Shown: piece by piece, positions 27,765 to 37,348 of the stretch
Numbering within the stretch: position 1 is the first letter of the stretch
Layout: every line of letters starts with the position of its first letter
DNA from: Hydrogenophaga sp. NFH-34
GTDB lineage: Bacteria; Pseudomonadota; Gammaproteobacteria; Burkholderiales; Burkholderiaceae_C
NCBI RefSeq assembly: GCF_021401345.1
Contig: NZ_JACBGE010000007.1
Location: 150,683 to 214,682 of the forward strand
Length of the DNA stretch: 64,000 nt
Direction of reading: 5' to 3'
Translations under genes and position numbers: made by a program
The notes under the pieces: model-generated
Told to the model about the DNA's origin: nothing
The model's input: only the letters and a program-made list of their open reading frames with translations
The model's database searches: none

Positions 27765-29870
27765 TCAGGACCGGGACAGGCGGCCGCCTTCGGCGGCCAG
27801 GCGCCGCAGCAGCGGGCTCACGCTCCAGTAGCCGAAGGGGTTGCCGCGCACGGCGGCGTAGTGGTCCAGACGCTGCACCAGCAGCGGCAGGCCGGTTTGG
27901 TCGGCCAGGAACATCGGGCCGCCCTGGTGGACCGGGAAGCCGTAGCCGGCGGTCCAGACCACGTCGATGTCGCTGCCGCGGTAGGCGATGCCTTCTTCCA
28001 GGATGCGCGCGCCTTCGTTGACCATGCTGTAGATCAGGCGTTCGATGATCTCGGTGTCGGTGATGTCGCTGCGGCGGGCGATGCCGTGCTGCTGCGCCAG
28101 CGCCTCGCACACGGCCTGCGTCTCGGGGTTGGCCAGCGGCGTGCGGCCTTCGTAGCGGTAGTAGCCGGCGCCGGTCTTCTGGCCGAAGTGGCCCAGTTCG
28201 AACAGCTTGCGCACGACCACGCGGTAGGTCGGGTCGGGCGGCAGGCCACCGGCCTTCTCGTACTCGATCACGGTCTTGGCGCCGACGTCGATGCCGGCCA
28301 TGTCGAGCATGCGGCACGGCCCCATGGCCAGGCCCAGGCTTTCGATGGCGCCGTCGATCTGTGTCGGTGTCGCGCCTTCGAGCAGCAGGAATTCGGCTTC
28401 GCGCATGTAGACCTCGGCCATGCGGTTGCCGATGAAGCCGTAGCACACGCCCGAGACGGCCGCGACCTTGCCGATGCGCTTGGCCAGCTGCATCACGGTG
28501 GCCAGGGCGTCGGGCGCGGTCTGCGCGCCGCGCACCACTTCCAGCAGGCGCATCACGTTGGCCGGGCTGAAGAAGTGCGTGCCCAGCACGTCGGCCGCGC
28601 GCCCGGAGGCGGCAGCGATCTGGTCCACGTCCAGCGTCGAGGTGTTGGTGGCGATGATGGCGCCGGGCTTGCAAATGGCGCCCAGGCGCTGGGCGATCTG
28701 CTGCTTGAGCGCCATGTTCTCGAACACGGCTTCGATGACGATGTCGCAGTCGGCAAAGTCGGTGTCGTTGAGCGAGGGCGTCAACCGGGCCAGGCGGCGG
28801 TCGCGCTCCTCGGCGGCCAGCCGGCCCTTGCTGACGGTGGCGTCGTAGTTCTTGCGGATCGTGGCCAGGCCGCGCTCCAGCGCTTCGGAACTGGCCTCGA
28901 CCAGCACGGTGTCGTAGCCGGCGTTGATGAAGCACATGGCGATGCCGCCCCCCATGGTGCCCGCGCCGAGCACGCCCACCTTGCGGATGGGGCGCAGCGC
29001 AACGTCTTTGGGCAGGCCGGGGATTTTTTCGGCCGCACGCTCGGCGAAGAACAGGTGGCGCATGGCCTGCGAGGTGCCCGATCGCAGCACGCGGGCGAAC
29101 CACTCGGCTTCCACCTGTTCGCCTTGCGGGAAGGGCAGGGTGGCGGCGGCGCGCACGCTCTCGACGATGGCTTCGTGGGCCGGGTACTGGGGTTGCGAAC
29201 GCGCCTTGGCCAGCGCCTGGTCGAGCAGCCCGTCGGGCAGCGAGGCCGGGTCCACCGTGAGCGCGCTGGTGCGGCGCGGCGTGCCGCCCGCCAGGGCGAG
29301 GGCCTGGGCCCGGGCCAGCGCGGCCTGCAGCGGCGGGGCATCGCTGATCTCGTCGATGATGCCGGCGGCCTGCGCTTCGGCGGCACCGACCATGCGGCCG
29401 CTGAGCATCATGTCCAGCGCGCGCTGCGCGCCCGCCAGGCGCGGCAGGCGCTGCGTGCCCAGCGAGCCGGGGATCAGGCCGAGCTTGACCTCGGGCAGGC
29501 CGACGCGGGTGGTGGGCGCGGCCACGCGCCAGTGGCATGCCATGGCCAGTTCCAGGCCGCCACCCAGGGCCGTGCCGTGCAGGGCCGCCACCACGGGGCG
29601 GTGGCTGGCTTCGAGCCGGCCCAGGAACTGGTTGTACGGCGCGGCGCTGAAGGCCGGGTCTTCGAATGCCGCGATGTCGCCGCCGGCGACGAAGGTGCGG
29701 CCTTCGCAATGCAGCACCAGGGCCTGCAGTTCGGGGCGGGCTTCGAAGGCGGCGAGGCCCTCGATCAGGCCCTGCACGGTGGCGGGGGAGAGGGCGTTGA
29801 CGGGCGGGTTCTGGATGACCAGTACGCCAATGGCGCCTTCGGTCTTCAGGGTCACGGGGGTGGTCGACAT
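27765..29870 (-). CDS. FadB-type multifunctional enoyl-CoA hydratase / 3-hydroxyacyl-CoA dehydrogenase
   Basis: A 701-aa fusion enzyme. Residues about 1-190 are crotonase-like ([47 protein letters not shown], with both catalytic glutamates). From about residue 295 a Rossmann domain follows ([28 protein letters not shown]), and then the C-terminal dehydrogenase domains ([18 protein letters not shown]). It hydrates enoyl-CoA and oxidises the 3-hydroxy product. The ATG at 29870 was preferred to an upstream TTG at 29876. It is transcribed divergently from the TRAP operon through paired CAAGAC-box promoters. Confidence 0.94.
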   Translation of the reverse strand: MSTTPVTLKTEGAIGVLVIQNPPVNALSPATVQGLIEGLAAFEARPELQALVLHCEGRTFVAGGDIAAFEDPAFSAAPYNQFLGRLEASHRPVVAALHGTALGGGLELAMACHWRVAAPTTRVGLPEVKLGLIPGSLGTQRLPRLAGAQRALDMMLSGRMVGAAEAQAAGIIDEISDAPPLQAALARAQALALAGGTPRRTSALTVDPASLPDGLLDQALAKARSQPQYPAHEAIVESVRAAATLPFPQGEQVEAEWFARVLRSGTSQAMRHLFFAERAAEKIPGLPKDVALRPIRKVGVLGAGTMGGGIAMCFINAGYDTVLVEASSEALERGLATIRKNYDATVSKGRLAAEERDRRLARLTPSLNDTDFADCDIVIEAVFENMALKQQIAQRLGAICKPGAIIATNTSTLDVDQIAAASGRAADVLGTHFFSPANVMRLLEVVRGAQTAPDALATVMQLAKRIGKVAAVSGVCYGFIGNRMAEVYMREAEFLLLEGATPTQIDGAIESLGLAMGPCRMLDMAGIDVGAKTVIEYEKAGGLPPDPTYRVVVRKLFELGHFGQKTGAGYYRYEGRTPLANPETQAVCEALAQQHGIARRSDITDTEIIERLIYSMVNEGARILEEGIAYRGSDIDVVWTAGYGFPVHQGGPMFLADQTGLPLLVQRLDHYAAVRGNPFGYWSVSPLLRRLAAEGGRLSRS

Positions 29871-29901
29871 GGGCAATTCCGATCAGCGAAGGGACTGGGG
29901 G

Positions 29902-29941
29902 ACTGTAGGAGGGCCGCCCGCGCCTGTCTTGCGCCGACTGG
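29902..29941 (-). promoter_or_regulatory. CAAGAC-box promoter 8, upstream of fadB-like operon
   Basis: On the minus strand the box CCAGTCGGCGCAAGAC (29941-29926) is followed by 17 bp and CTACAGT (29908-29902), giving -10 TACAGT. It is back to back with promoter 7, 47 bp between boxes. Confidence 0.7.
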
Positions 29942-29988
29942 TTGGTGCCGCGTGCAGCCGCCCCCGGTAAAACCCGGCCCCGGTCCAG

Positions 29989-30028
29989 CCAATGGACGCA
30001 AGACGGACACGGGGGGTGTCCCCACCAT
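29989..30028 (+). promoter_or_regulatory. CAAGAC-box promoter 7, upstream of TRAP operon
   Basis: The box CCAATGGACGCAAGAC (29989-30004) is followed by 17 bp and CCACCAT (30022-30028), giving a weak -10 CACCAT. It lies 90 bp before the dctP-type gene. Confidence 0.65.
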
Positions 30029-30118
30029 TGCGGGGTGTCTGGCGCAGGCCTCTGCCGGGGGCCGGCGCTTCGAATTTTCGGGTGGTCTGGGCACCGCCAC
30101 ACCGCTTCAAGGACTCCT

Positions 30119-31282
30119 ATGCGACTGATGAAAAAATGGTTGGGAACGCTGGCTGGCGCCGGCATGGCCGCAGCGTTGGCCCTCGGGGCCGCCAGCGCGC
30201 AGGCGCGCGACCTGCGCTACGCGATGGGTTTTCCCCCGGGCTCGGACTCCGACAAGGCCGGCCAGGCCTACGCGGCCGAGGTGAAGAAGCTCACCAACGG
30301 CCAGCTCAACGTGCGGGTGTTCCCGCTGTCGCTGCTGAACTTTGCCGAAACCTCGGCCGGGCTGCGCGATGGTCTCGCCGACATCGGCTACCTGCTGGCC
30401 CCGTACTTCCCGGCCGAGTACCCGCACTTCAACCTGCTGGCCGAATCGTCGATGCAGCTGCTCACCATGGACGACCGGGTGCGTGGGCGCGAAGGCATGG
30501 CTTACGTGGGCGCGCTGTCCGAATTCGTGTTCACCAAGTGCCCGGAATGCCAGGCCGAGTTCGCCAAGCAGAACCAGGTGTTCACCGGGCCGGCCGCCAG
30601 CTCGCCCTACTACCTCAACTGCAACAAGCCGGTGCGCAACGAAGCCGAACTCAAGGGCAAGCGCCTGCGCGTGGCGGGCTCGCACTGGTCGCGCTGGGCG
30701 CGTGCCATGGGCGCGCAGCCGGTGACCATGTCGTCCAACGAAGCGCTCGAAGCGCTCAAACAGGGCGTGGTGGACTGCGTGGTGGTGTCGATCCCCGAAC
30801 TCACCAACCTGGGCCTGCTGGAAGCCGTGAGCGACGTCACCGTGCAGGTGCCTGGTGGCATCTTTGCCGGCACCGGCGTGACCCAGGTCAACAGCCGCGT
30901 CTGGAAGAGCCTGACCAAGGAACAGCGCCAGGCCCTGCTGCGCGCGGGCACGGTGATGCCGGCCTACATTCCCTACGTCTACCACCAGCGTGAAAAGGAC
31001 GTGCTGAACCTGGTGACCCAGCGCGGTGGGCGCGTGCACCAGCCCGACCCGGCGCTGCTGCAGAAGACCCGCGATTTCGCCGCGCAGGACATGAAGACCA
31101 TCGTCGAGTTCTTCGCCAAGACACACGGCGTCAAGCGGGGCGAGGAAATGCTGGCGCAGTTCCGCCCGGTGCTGGAAAAGTGGGTGGGCCTGGTGCAGGG
31201 CGTCGACAGCCGTGAAAAGCTGGCCGACCTGTACTGGACCGAGGTGTTCTCGAAGGTGGATGCCGGCGCCTACGGCCTCTGA
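30119..31282 (+). CDS. TRAP transporter substrate-binding protein DctP
   Basis: A 387-aa periplasmic receptor, the same length as the one at 9184 and similar to it throughout. The signal peptide ends near residue 29 (ASAQA/R). [36 protein letters not shown] and [27 protein letters not shown] are the DctP core, and a CPEC pair is conserved. The ATG at 30119 follows AAGGACTCCT. The frame upstream is open but carries the promoter, so it was excluded. With DctQ and DctM next door it forms a complete sodium-driven importer, probably for the acid degraded by this island. Confidence 0.94.
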   Translation: MRLMKKWLGTLAGAGMAAALALGAASAQARDLRYAMGFPPGSDSDKAGQAYAAEVKKLTNGQLNVRVFPLSLLNFAETSAGLRDGLADIGYLLAPYFPAEYPHFNLLAESSMQLLTMDDRVRGREGMAYVGALSEFVFTKCPECQAEFAKQNQVFTGPAASSPYYLNCNKPVRNEAELKGKRLRVAGSHWSRWARAMGAQPVTMSSNEALEALKQGVVDCVVVSIPELTNLGLLEAVSDVTVQVPGGIFAGTGVTQVNSRVWKSLTKEQRQALLRAGTVMPAYIPYVYHQREKDVLNLVTQRGGRVHQPDPALLQKTRDFAAQDMKTIVEFFAKTHGVKRGEEMLAQFRPVLEKWVGLVQGVDSREKLADLYWTEVFSKVDAGAYGL

Positions 31283-31348
31283 TGCCTGCCGGAGGGCCGC
31301 CGTCGCTGGCGGTCCCCTGGCCTTTTCCATTCCCTCTAAGGTGTCGCC

Positions 31349-31882
31349 ATGCACGCCATCGGCAAATTCCTCTCCAGACTGATCGACTCGGTGACGGTCA
31401 TCTCAGGCCTGGCCATCGCGCTGATGATGGTCCACATCACGCTGGACGTGGTCTCGCGCAATGTCTTCAACTACCCCCTGCCGGGCACCATCACCATCGT
31501 CTCGTATTACTACATGGCGATCGCGGCCTTCATGCCGCTGGCCTTTGCCGAGCAGAAGTCGGCCCACATCTCGGTGGAGGTGATCACCGAGCGCCTGCCC
31601 AAGGGCGTGCAGAAACACCTGGCGGGCTGGATGCTGCTGTTTTCCGCCGTGGTGTTCGCGCTGATGACGCTGCGCTCCTGGGAGGAGGCCCTGAGCAAGT
31701 ACGGCATCAAGGCGTCCATCGTGCAGGGCGAAGACAGCCTGCCCGTCTGGCCCACCTATTTCTTTCTGCCGCTGGGCTGCCTGCTGATGTTCCTGGTGGT
31801 GGTCTACAAGTTCATCGTTTACCTCACCAACCGGCCCTCCGGGCTCGATGTCGAGCGTGCCCGGGCCGACAGCGACGACTGA
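31349..31882 (+). CDS. TRAP transporter small permease DctQ
   Basis: A 177-aa membrane protein with four hydrophobic helices, the first near VISGLAIALMMVHITLDVVSRNVF. YYMAIAAFMPLAFAEQKSAHISVEVITERLP is the family signature region. The C-terminus is charged and cytoplasmic. It lies between the DctP and DctM genes (66-bp and 24-bp gaps) and joins DctM in the inner membrane. Confidence 0.93.
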   Translation: MHAIGKFLSRLIDSVTVISGLAIALMMVHITLDVVSRNVFNYPLPGTITIVSYYYMAIAAFMPLAFAEQKSAHISVEVITERLPKGVQKHLAGWMLLFSAVVFALMTLRSWEEALSKYGIKASIVQGEDSLPVWPTYFFLPLGCLLMFLVVVYKFIVYLTNRPSGLDVERARADSDD

Positions 31883-31906
31883 CCCTTTCCCAAGGACGTT
31901 TCCCCA

Positions 31907-33214
31907 ATGACAGACGTACAAGTCGGCCTGGTCGGCATCGGCCTGCTGCTCACCCTCATCGCGCTGCGGGTGCCCATCGGCATCTGCATGATCACCGTGT
32001 CGTTCTCCGGCATCTGGTACCTCATGGGCTGGAACGTGGCCTGGGGCTCGCTCGGCGTGATCCCCTACCAGTTCTCCACCAACTGGGTGCTCAGTTCGGT
32101 GCCCATGTTCCTGCTGCTGGGCTTCGTGTGTTACCACGCGCGCCTGACCGAGGGGCTGTTCCGCGCGGCGCGCATGTGGCTGTCGGGCGTGCCGGGTGGC
32201 CTGGCGATCTCGGGCATCCTGGGCTGCGCGGGCTTCGCCTCGGTGTGCGGATCGTCGGTCGCCTGTTCGGCCGCCATGGGCCGCATCGCCGTGCCCGAAA
32301 TGATGAAGCAGCGCTACAGCGCCGAGCTGGCCACCGGCACGGTGGCCGCCGGCGGCACCATCGGCGCGCTGATCCCGCCGTCGATCATCATGATCCTCTA
32401 CGGGATCATCGCGCAGACGTCCATCACCGAGCTGTTCCTGGGCGGCGTGACCATCGGTCTGCTGACCATGTTCAGCTACATCCTGGTGATCCTGATCCGC
32501 GTCAAGCTGAACCCGGCACTCGCCCCCTCGGTCAAGGAAGCCATTCCCATGGCCGAGAAGATGCGTGCGCTCAAGGACGTGTGGCCCATCGTGCTCGTGA
32601 TGCTGGGGATCTTCGGCGGCCTGTTCAGCGGCATCTTCACGCCCACCGAAGCCGGTGCCATCGGCGCGCTGCTGTCCTGCGTGGTCGCGCTGATCGCCCG
32701 CTCGCTGAGCTGGGAGCGTTTCAAGAACGCGATTCTCGAAACCCTGCTGACCACCACCGCGCTGCTCATCATCGGCATCGGCGCCAGCCTGCTGCAGCGC
32801 TTCCTGGCGCTGTCGGGGGCGGGCACCTACATCTCCGAACTGATCATCGGCCAGAACGCCGACATCGTCTGGGTGTTGCTGGGCATCGTGATGATCTACC
32901 TGCTGCTGGGCATGTTCCTCGAACCCATCGGCGCCATGCTGCTGACGCTGCCCATCGTGCTGCCCATCATCAACTCGGCCGAACTCAGCCTGGTGTGGTT
33001 CGGCGTGGTGCTGACCAAGCTGCTGGAGATCGGGATGATCACGCCGCCGGTGGGCATGAACGTCTTCGTCATCAAGGGCGTGGTCGGCAACCTCATATCG
33101 ACCACCGGCATCTTCAAGGGCATCTTCTGGTTCCTGGTCGCGGACTTCGTCGTGCTGCTGCTCATGATGTGCTTCCCCGATCTGGTGCTGTTCCTGCCGA
33201 ACTGGGGCAAGTGA
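31907..33214 (+). CDS. TRAP transporter large permease DctM
   Basis: A 435-aa membrane protein with about 12 hydrophobic helices, the ion-coupled channel of the TRAP system. Signatures: SSVPMFLLLGFVCYHARLTEGLFRAARMWLSGVPGGLAI, GTVAAGGTIGALIPPSIIMILYGI, FTPTEAGAIGALLS, and MFLEPIGAMLLTLPIVLPI. The start MTDVQVGLVGIGLLL follows AAGGACGTTTCCCC. It is usual length for the family and intact. Confidence 0.95.
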   Translation: MTDVQVGLVGIGLLLTLIALRVPIGICMITVSFSGIWYLMGWNVAWGSLGVIPYQFSTNWVLSSVPMFLLLGFVCYHARLTEGLFRAARMWLSGVPGGLAISGILGCAGFASVCGSSVACSAAMGRIAVPEMMKQRYSAELATGTVAAGGTIGALIPPSIIMILYGIIAQTSITELFLGGVTIGLLTMFSYILVILIRVKLNPALAPSVKEAIPMAEKMRALKDVWPIVLVMLGIFGGLFSGIFTPTEAGAIGALLSCVVALIARSLSWERFKNAILETLLTTTALLIIGIGASLLQRFLALSGAGTYISELIIGQNADIVWVLLGIVMIYLLLGMFLEPIGAMLLTLPIVLPIINSAELSLVWFGVVLTKLLEIGMITPPVGMNVFVIKGVVGNLISTTGIFKGIFWFLVADFVVLLLMMCFPDLVLFLPNWGK

Positions 33215-33241
33215 GGCGGGTGCCGAACCGGCGGCCCCGGG

Positions 33242-33256
33242 CCGGGATAATCCCGG
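33242..33256. promoter_or_regulatory. Palindrome CCGGGATAATCCCGG, possible -10 region
   Basis: A perfect 15-bp palindrome around GATAAT, 27 bp before the hydratase ATG at 33284. GATAAT could be a -10 or the palindrome a binding site. No clear -35 is visible. Confidence 0.3.
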
Positions 33257-33283
33257 TCCCCTCACGCTCCAGGAGATTTCCGC

Positions 33284-34042
33284 ATGCCCGACGTCCTCTT
33301 GCAGACCCAGGGGCCGGTCAGCCTCGTCACGCTGAACCGCCCGCACCGGCTCAACGCCATCGGCGGCAGCCTGCTGGCCGACCTGCACGACACCCTGCAG
33401 CGCGCCCAGCGCGATCCCGATACCCGCGTCATCGTGTTCACCGGCGCCGGCCGCGCGTTCTGTGCGGGCGACGACCTCAAGGAGTTCGATCAGCAGGCGC
33501 AGTCGCCCGAGCGCATGGCGCGCATGTGCGACGACATCCAGGTCATCACGCGCGACCTGCTGTTCGGACCCAAGCTGGTGGTCGGTGCCGTGCATGGCTA
33601 CGCGGTCGGTGGTGGGCTGGAATGGGTGCTCAACTGCGACCTGGTGGTGGCGGCCGACGACCTCGTGGGCTTCTTCCCCGAAATGCAGCTGGGCCACTTC
33701 GTCACCGGGGGCGTCACCCACCTGCTGCCGCAAGCCCTGGGGCACCAGCGTGCGATGGAACTGCTTGTGCTCGGTGAGCGCCTGGACGCGCAGCGCCTGC
33801 ACGCCCTGGGCCTGATCAACCGGGTCGTGCCGCGCGATCACATGCTGCCCACCGCGCTGGCCCTGGCCCACCAGGTGGCCGAACGCTCGCCGCTGGCCAC
33901 CCGCCTGCTCAAGAAAGCGCTGGTGCGCGATCTGAGCGCCCTGCCCGCCGCGCTGGAAGGGGAAAGGCGGGCGGCGCTGGCCTGCTTCGCCGACCCCGAA
34001 ACAGCCCGGCGCATCCATTCCCTTGGAGAACAAACCCCGTGA
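33284..34042 (+). CDS. Enoyl-CoA hydratase/isomerase family protein
   Basis: A 252-aa crotonase-fold protein: CAGDDLKEF (oxyanion hole), GAVHGYAVGGGLEWVLNCDLVVAADD, then FFPEMQLGHFVTGGVTHLLP. A tryptophan and phenylalanine-rich pocket replaces the common FGLPE motif, though the glutamate (FPEM) is kept. The ATG follows CAGGAGATTTCCGC. The stop codon overlaps the GST start by GTGA, so both are co-translated. It lies 69 bp after the TRAP operon, close enough to read through. Substrate unknown. Confidence 0.88.
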   Translation: MPDVLLQTQGPVSLVTLNRPHRLNAIGGSLLADLHDTLQRAQRDPDTRVIVFTGAGRAFCAGDDLKEFDQQAQSPERMARMCDDIQVITRDLLFGPKLVVGAVHGYAVGGGLEWVLNCDLVVAADDLVGFFPEMQLGHFVTGGVTHLLPQALGHQRAMELLVLGERLDAQRLHALGLINRVVPRDHMLPTALALAHQVAERSPLATRLLKKALVRDLSALPAALEGERRAALACFADPETARRIHSLGEQTP

Positions 34043-34722
34043 ACACCGCATCGGCACCCCTGGTGCTCTACCACTGCCTGGACGCCCGTTCTTTCCGCCC
34101 GCTCTGGGCGCTGGAAGAACTGGGCTTGCCTTACGAACTGCGCGTGCTGCCGTTCCCGCCGCGCTACGCGGCGCGGCACTACCTGGAAGAAAACCCGCTG
34201 GGCACCATTCCGCTGTTCGTGCACGGCGCCGTGCGCATGACCGAGTCGGCCGGCATCTGCCAGTACCTGGCCGCGCTGAACGATCCCGGCGGACTCGACG
34301 TGCAACCCACCGAAGCCGCGTACGGCGCCTACCTGAACTGGCTGCACATGAGCGATGCCACGCTCACCTTCCCGCAGACGCTGGTGCTGCGCTACCGCTA
34401 TTTCGAAACCCCCGAACGGCGCCAGCCCCAGGTGGCCGAGGACTACGCCAAGTGGTTCCTGGCGCGCCTGCGTGCGGTCGACGCGGCGCTGGCAAACGAC
34501 CCGCAGCACCTGTGCGCGGGCCGCTTCACCGCCGCCGACATCGCCGTCAGCTACGCGCTGCAGCTGGCCTGCCAGATCGGTCTCGACAGCGAGTTCCCCG
34601 AGCGCGTGCAGCGCTACTGGGCGGGCCTGCAGACGCGCCCAGGCTTCTTGCGCGCCAAACAGTCCCAGGCCGCGGCCGCGCAGGCCCAGGGGGTGAAGGC
34701 CCCCAGCCCCCTGCAGGCCTGA
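34039..34722 (+). CDS. Glutathione S-transferase family protein
   Basis: A 227-aa protein with an N-terminal thioredoxin-like GST domain (LVLYHCLDARSFRPLWALEELGLPYELRVLPFPPR, NPLGTIPLFV, MTESAGICQYLA) and an all-helical C-terminal domain (FTAADIAVSYALQLA). It uses GTG as start, overlapping the hydratase stop (GTGA). Cytoplasmic; it would conjugate or isomerise a glutathione adduct. A maleylacetoacetate-isomerase-like or detoxifying role in acyl-CoA breakdown is possible. The serine in DARSFRPLW is the probable glutathione-activating residue. Confidence 0.87.
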   Translation: MNTASAPLVLYHCLDARSFRPLWALEELGLPYELRVLPFPPRYAARHYLEENPLGTIPLFVHGAVRMTESAGICQYLAALNDPGGLDVQPTEAAYGAYLNWLHMSDATLTFPQTLVLRYRYFETPERRQPQVAEDYAKWFLARLRAVDAALANDPQHLCAGRFTAADIAVSYALQLACQIGLDSEFPERVQRYWAGLQTRPGFLRAKQSQAAAAQAQGVKAPSPLQA

Positions 34723-34731
34723 GCGCGGGGC

Positions 34732-35802
34732 TCAGAGCCAGGGCACGGCCAAGCCGACCATGAGCGCCAGGAAAGCGGTCTCGCCCAGCAGCATGAGCAC
34801 CGGGCGCCAGCCCAGCTGACCGAGCTCGGCCAGGCTGGTCTTGACCGCCACCGCCGCGATGGCGATCACCAGCAGCGTGCGCGAGAGACCGCTGGCCGCC
34901 GCCACGCCCCAGGTGGGCAGCACCCCGGCGGTGTTCAGCAGCATCAGCACCACAAAACCCAGCAGGAAGGTCGGCACCAGCGGCACCTCGGCGCGCGGCG
35001 GACCGTCCTCGTCCACCGCCACGGCCGCCGGCGCCTGACCGCGGCGCACCCAGGTCGCCACCGCCAGCACCACCGGCAGCAGTAGCATCACCCGCATCAG
35101 CTTGACGATGGTGGCGTTGTCGGCCGCCGCCGTGTCGCCCGCCTGCGTCAGCAGCATGCCCGCGGCCACCACCTGCGCCACATCGTGGATCGTGGCGCCA
35201 AAGAAGATGCCCGCCTGGTGCGTGCTGAACCCCAGCACCTGCACCAGCAGCGGGTACAGCAGCATGGCCAGGGTGGAAAGCACCGTCACCCCCACCACCG
35301 CCAGCAGCGTGAAACGCTCGTTCTCGCGCGTGGGCGGCAGCACCGAGGCCACGGCCAGCGCGGCCGAAGCGCCGCAGATGCCCACCGCGCAGCCCGAGAC
35401 CAGGCCCTCGTCGCGGCGGCAGCCCAGCCAGCGGGCCAGCAGCAGACCGCAGGTGATGGTCAGCGTCACGCCGGCGGCCACCAGCAGCGCGGTGCGCCAG
35501 CCCAGGGCCAGGACCTGGCTGAAGCCGATGCGCGCGCCCAGCAGGGCCACACCGATGCGCAGCACCGTGCGGCTGCAGAAGTCGATGCCCGGGCGCAGGC
35601 GCGGATCGGGCGAGAGGAAGTGAAAGGCCAGGCCGATCAGCAGCGCGTAGAGCAGGGCGGGGCCGCCGTGGTGTTCGCTGACGAACAGGGCCGAAAGGCC
35701 GACCACGGTGCTGAGCAGCGCCCCGCCGGCCAGCCGGCGCACACGGCCGGCGGCGGCGCGCACGGCCGTGTGCAGCGCGGCCGGATCAGCCGGCACGGAC
35801 AC
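34732..35802 (-). CDS. YeiH / UPF0324-family membrane protein
   Basis: A 356-aa inner-membrane protein with about ten hydrophobic helices. Family motifs: PGIDFCSRTVLRIGVALLGARIGFSQVLALGW, GCAVGICGASAALAVASVLPP, and GIFFGATIHDVAQVVAAG. Members have been called putative sulfate exporters, but this is not settled. It starts with GTG at 35802 and overlaps the end of the carboxyltransferase gene by 17 bp, so it is tied to the biotin operon. A role in moving a carboxylate, sulfonate or the decarboxylation product is possible. Confidence 0.85.
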   Translation of the reverse strand: MSVPADPAALHTAVRAAAGRVRRLAGGALLSTVVGLSALFVSEHHGGPALLYALLIGLAFHFLSPDPRLRPGIDFCSRTVLRIGVALLGARIGFSQVLALGWRTALLVAAGVTLTITCGLLLARWLGCRRDEGLVSGCAVGICGASAALAVASVLPPTRENERFTLLAVVGVTVLSTLAMLLYPLLVQVLGFSTHQAGIFFGATIHDVAQVVAAGMLLTQAGDTAAADNATIVKLMRVMLLLPVVLAVATWVRRGQAPAAVAVDEDGPPRAEVPLVPTFLLGFVVLMLLNTAGVLPTWGVAAASGLSRTLLVIAIAAVAVKTSLAELGQLGWRPVLMLLGETAFLALMVGLAVPWL

Positions 35803-37348
35803 GGTCGGTCTTCACGCGCTCCCAGGCGTCTTCGACCCAGTCGCACAGCAGGCTGCGCGTTTCGCGCGGGTCGATGATGTCGAGGATGCCGAACTTCTCG
35901 GCCGTGCGGAACGGCGAGGTCATGTTCAGGTAGAACGCCTCCAGCTCGGCCCGCTTGGCGGCCGGGTCGGCCGCGGCTTCGATCTCGGCCTTGTGCGCGG
36001 CCATCACGCCGCCTTCGATGGGGATCGAGCCCCAGCGTGCCGAGGGCCAGGCCACGCGGAAATTGAGCGACTCGCCGTACTTGGGCGCGTGCAGCGCGCC
36101 GGCCATGCCGAAGCAGCGCCGCACGATGACCGAGGCCCAGGGCGAGCGGCAGGCGTGCAGCGCCTCGCCCACGCGGGTGGCGCCCAGCAGGGTGCCGCCC
36201 AGCTCCGCGTCCAGCCCGGTCTGGTTGCCCGGCTGGTCGACGAAGTTGACCACGGGCAGGCCGAACTGGCTGCACAGCCTGATGTGGCGCTCCATCTTGT
36301 AGGCGGCCTGGATGGTCATCGCGCCGCCCTGCACCTTGGGGTCGTTGGCGATCACGCCGACCGGGATGCCGTTCAGCCGCGCCAGCGCGGTGATGACCGA
36401 GCCGCCCTGCCAGCGCCCGATCTCGAAGATCGAGCCGCGGTCGAGCACCGCGTCGAGGATCTTGCGCGGGTCGTAGATTTTGCGGCGGTCGCGCGGGATC
36501 GCGTCTTTCAGCCAGTCGTCGGCGCGCTCCGGGTCGTCGGTCGGCGCCACGGCCGGCGGCAGGTGGAACACGCTGCGTGGCAGGTAGCTCAGGAAGTGCC
36601 GCACCTGGGCCAGCGCGTCGGCTTCGTCCACCGCCTCGTTGTGCACCAGCGCGCTTTTGCGGTGAACCTTGTAGCCGCCCAGGTCGTTCTTGTCGATGCT
36701 CTGGCCGTAGGCCTGCTGCACCACGTGCGGGCCGGCGGCCATCACCTGGGCCTGTTCGCGCACCATCACGCTGAAGTGCGAGGACAGCACCTTCACCGCG
36801 CCCTGGCCCACGCAGGCGCCCAGCGCCACCGCCGCCACCGGCACGGTGTCGAGCAGGGCGTTGGCCGGCCAGGTGGGGTATTCGGGGATCTTGGTGCCGC
36901 CCAGTTGCATCAGCAGCTTGACGCTGCCGCCGGCCGAATCGACCAGCCGGATCAGCGGCAGGCGCAGCTGGTGCGCCATGCGCTCGATGTAGATCCACTT
37001 GTCCGCAATCGTGGCTTCGGACGAGCCCGCGCGGATGGTGAAGTCGTCCACGTGCAGCGCGACCTTGCGGCCTTCGATGCGGCCCGTGCCGGTGATGGCG
37101 TTGGTCGGGTCCAGCCGCTCGAAAGCGCCTTCCCGCGTGTAGTGGCCCTTGCCGGCGATCTGGCCGAATTCGCGGAACGTGCCGCCGTCCAGCAACTGCG
37201 CAATACGTTCACGCGCGTTCAGGCGGCCGCTGGCCTTGAATTTGGCCAGCGCCTCGGGCCCGCCCATGGCGCGCACCTGCTCGCGGCGGGTCTGCAGCTC
37301 GGTCAGTTCGGCGGCCCATTCGCCGCCCGGTTCGTGCAGACGGCTCAT
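35786..37348 (-). CDS. Acyl-CoA carboxyltransferase subunit (PccB/MmdA-like)
   Basis: A 520-aa crotonase-type carboxyltransferase. N-half: LNARERIAQLLDGGTFREFGQIAGKG, LVDSAGGS. C-half: ANDPKVQGGAMTIQAAYKMERHIRLCSQFGLPVVNFVDQPGNQTG, RRCFGMAGALHAP, WPSARWGSIPIEGGV. The ATG at 37348 overlaps the receptor stop codon by ATGA. The operon also encodes a 69-aa biotinyl protein (40376-40585) but no biotin carboxylase, so this may be a decarboxylase or transcarboxylase rather than an ATP-driven carboxylase. Otherwise the biotin carboxylase comes from elsewhere. The substrate would be a CoA ester made by the CaiB/BaiF transferase in the operon. Confidence 0.88.
   Translation of the reverse strand: MSRLHEPGGEWAAELTELQTRREQVRAMGGPEALAKFKASGRLNARERIAQLLDGGTFREFGQIAGKGHYTREGAFERLDPTNAITGTGRIEGRKVALHVDDFTIRAGSSEATIADKWIYIERMAHQLRLPLIRLVDSAGGSVKLLMQLGGTKIPEYPTWPANALLDTVPVAAVALGACVGQGAVKVLSSHFSVMVREQAQVMAAGPHVVQQAYGQSIDKNDLGGYKVHRKSALVHNEAVDEADALAQVRHFLSYLPRSVFHLPPAVAPTDDPERADDWLKDAIPRDRRKIYDPRKILDAVLDRGSIFEIGRWQGGSVITALARLNGIPVGVIANDPKVQGGAMTIQAAYKMERHIRLCSQFGLPVVNFVDQPGNQTGLDAELGGTLLGATRVGEALHACRSPWASVIVRRCFGMAGALHAPKYGESLNFRVAWPSARWGSIPIEGGVMAAHKAEIEAAADPAAKRAELEAFYLNMTSPFRTAEKFGILDIIDPRETRSLLCDWVEDAWERVKTDRVRAG

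Noticed and set aside
26527..30165. A 1212-codon minus-strand frame joining thiolase to upstream sequence
   Set aside because: The thiolase begins with the canonical [15 protein letters not shown] at 27711. The upstream part is a shadow frame of the FadB-like gene and of the promoter region.
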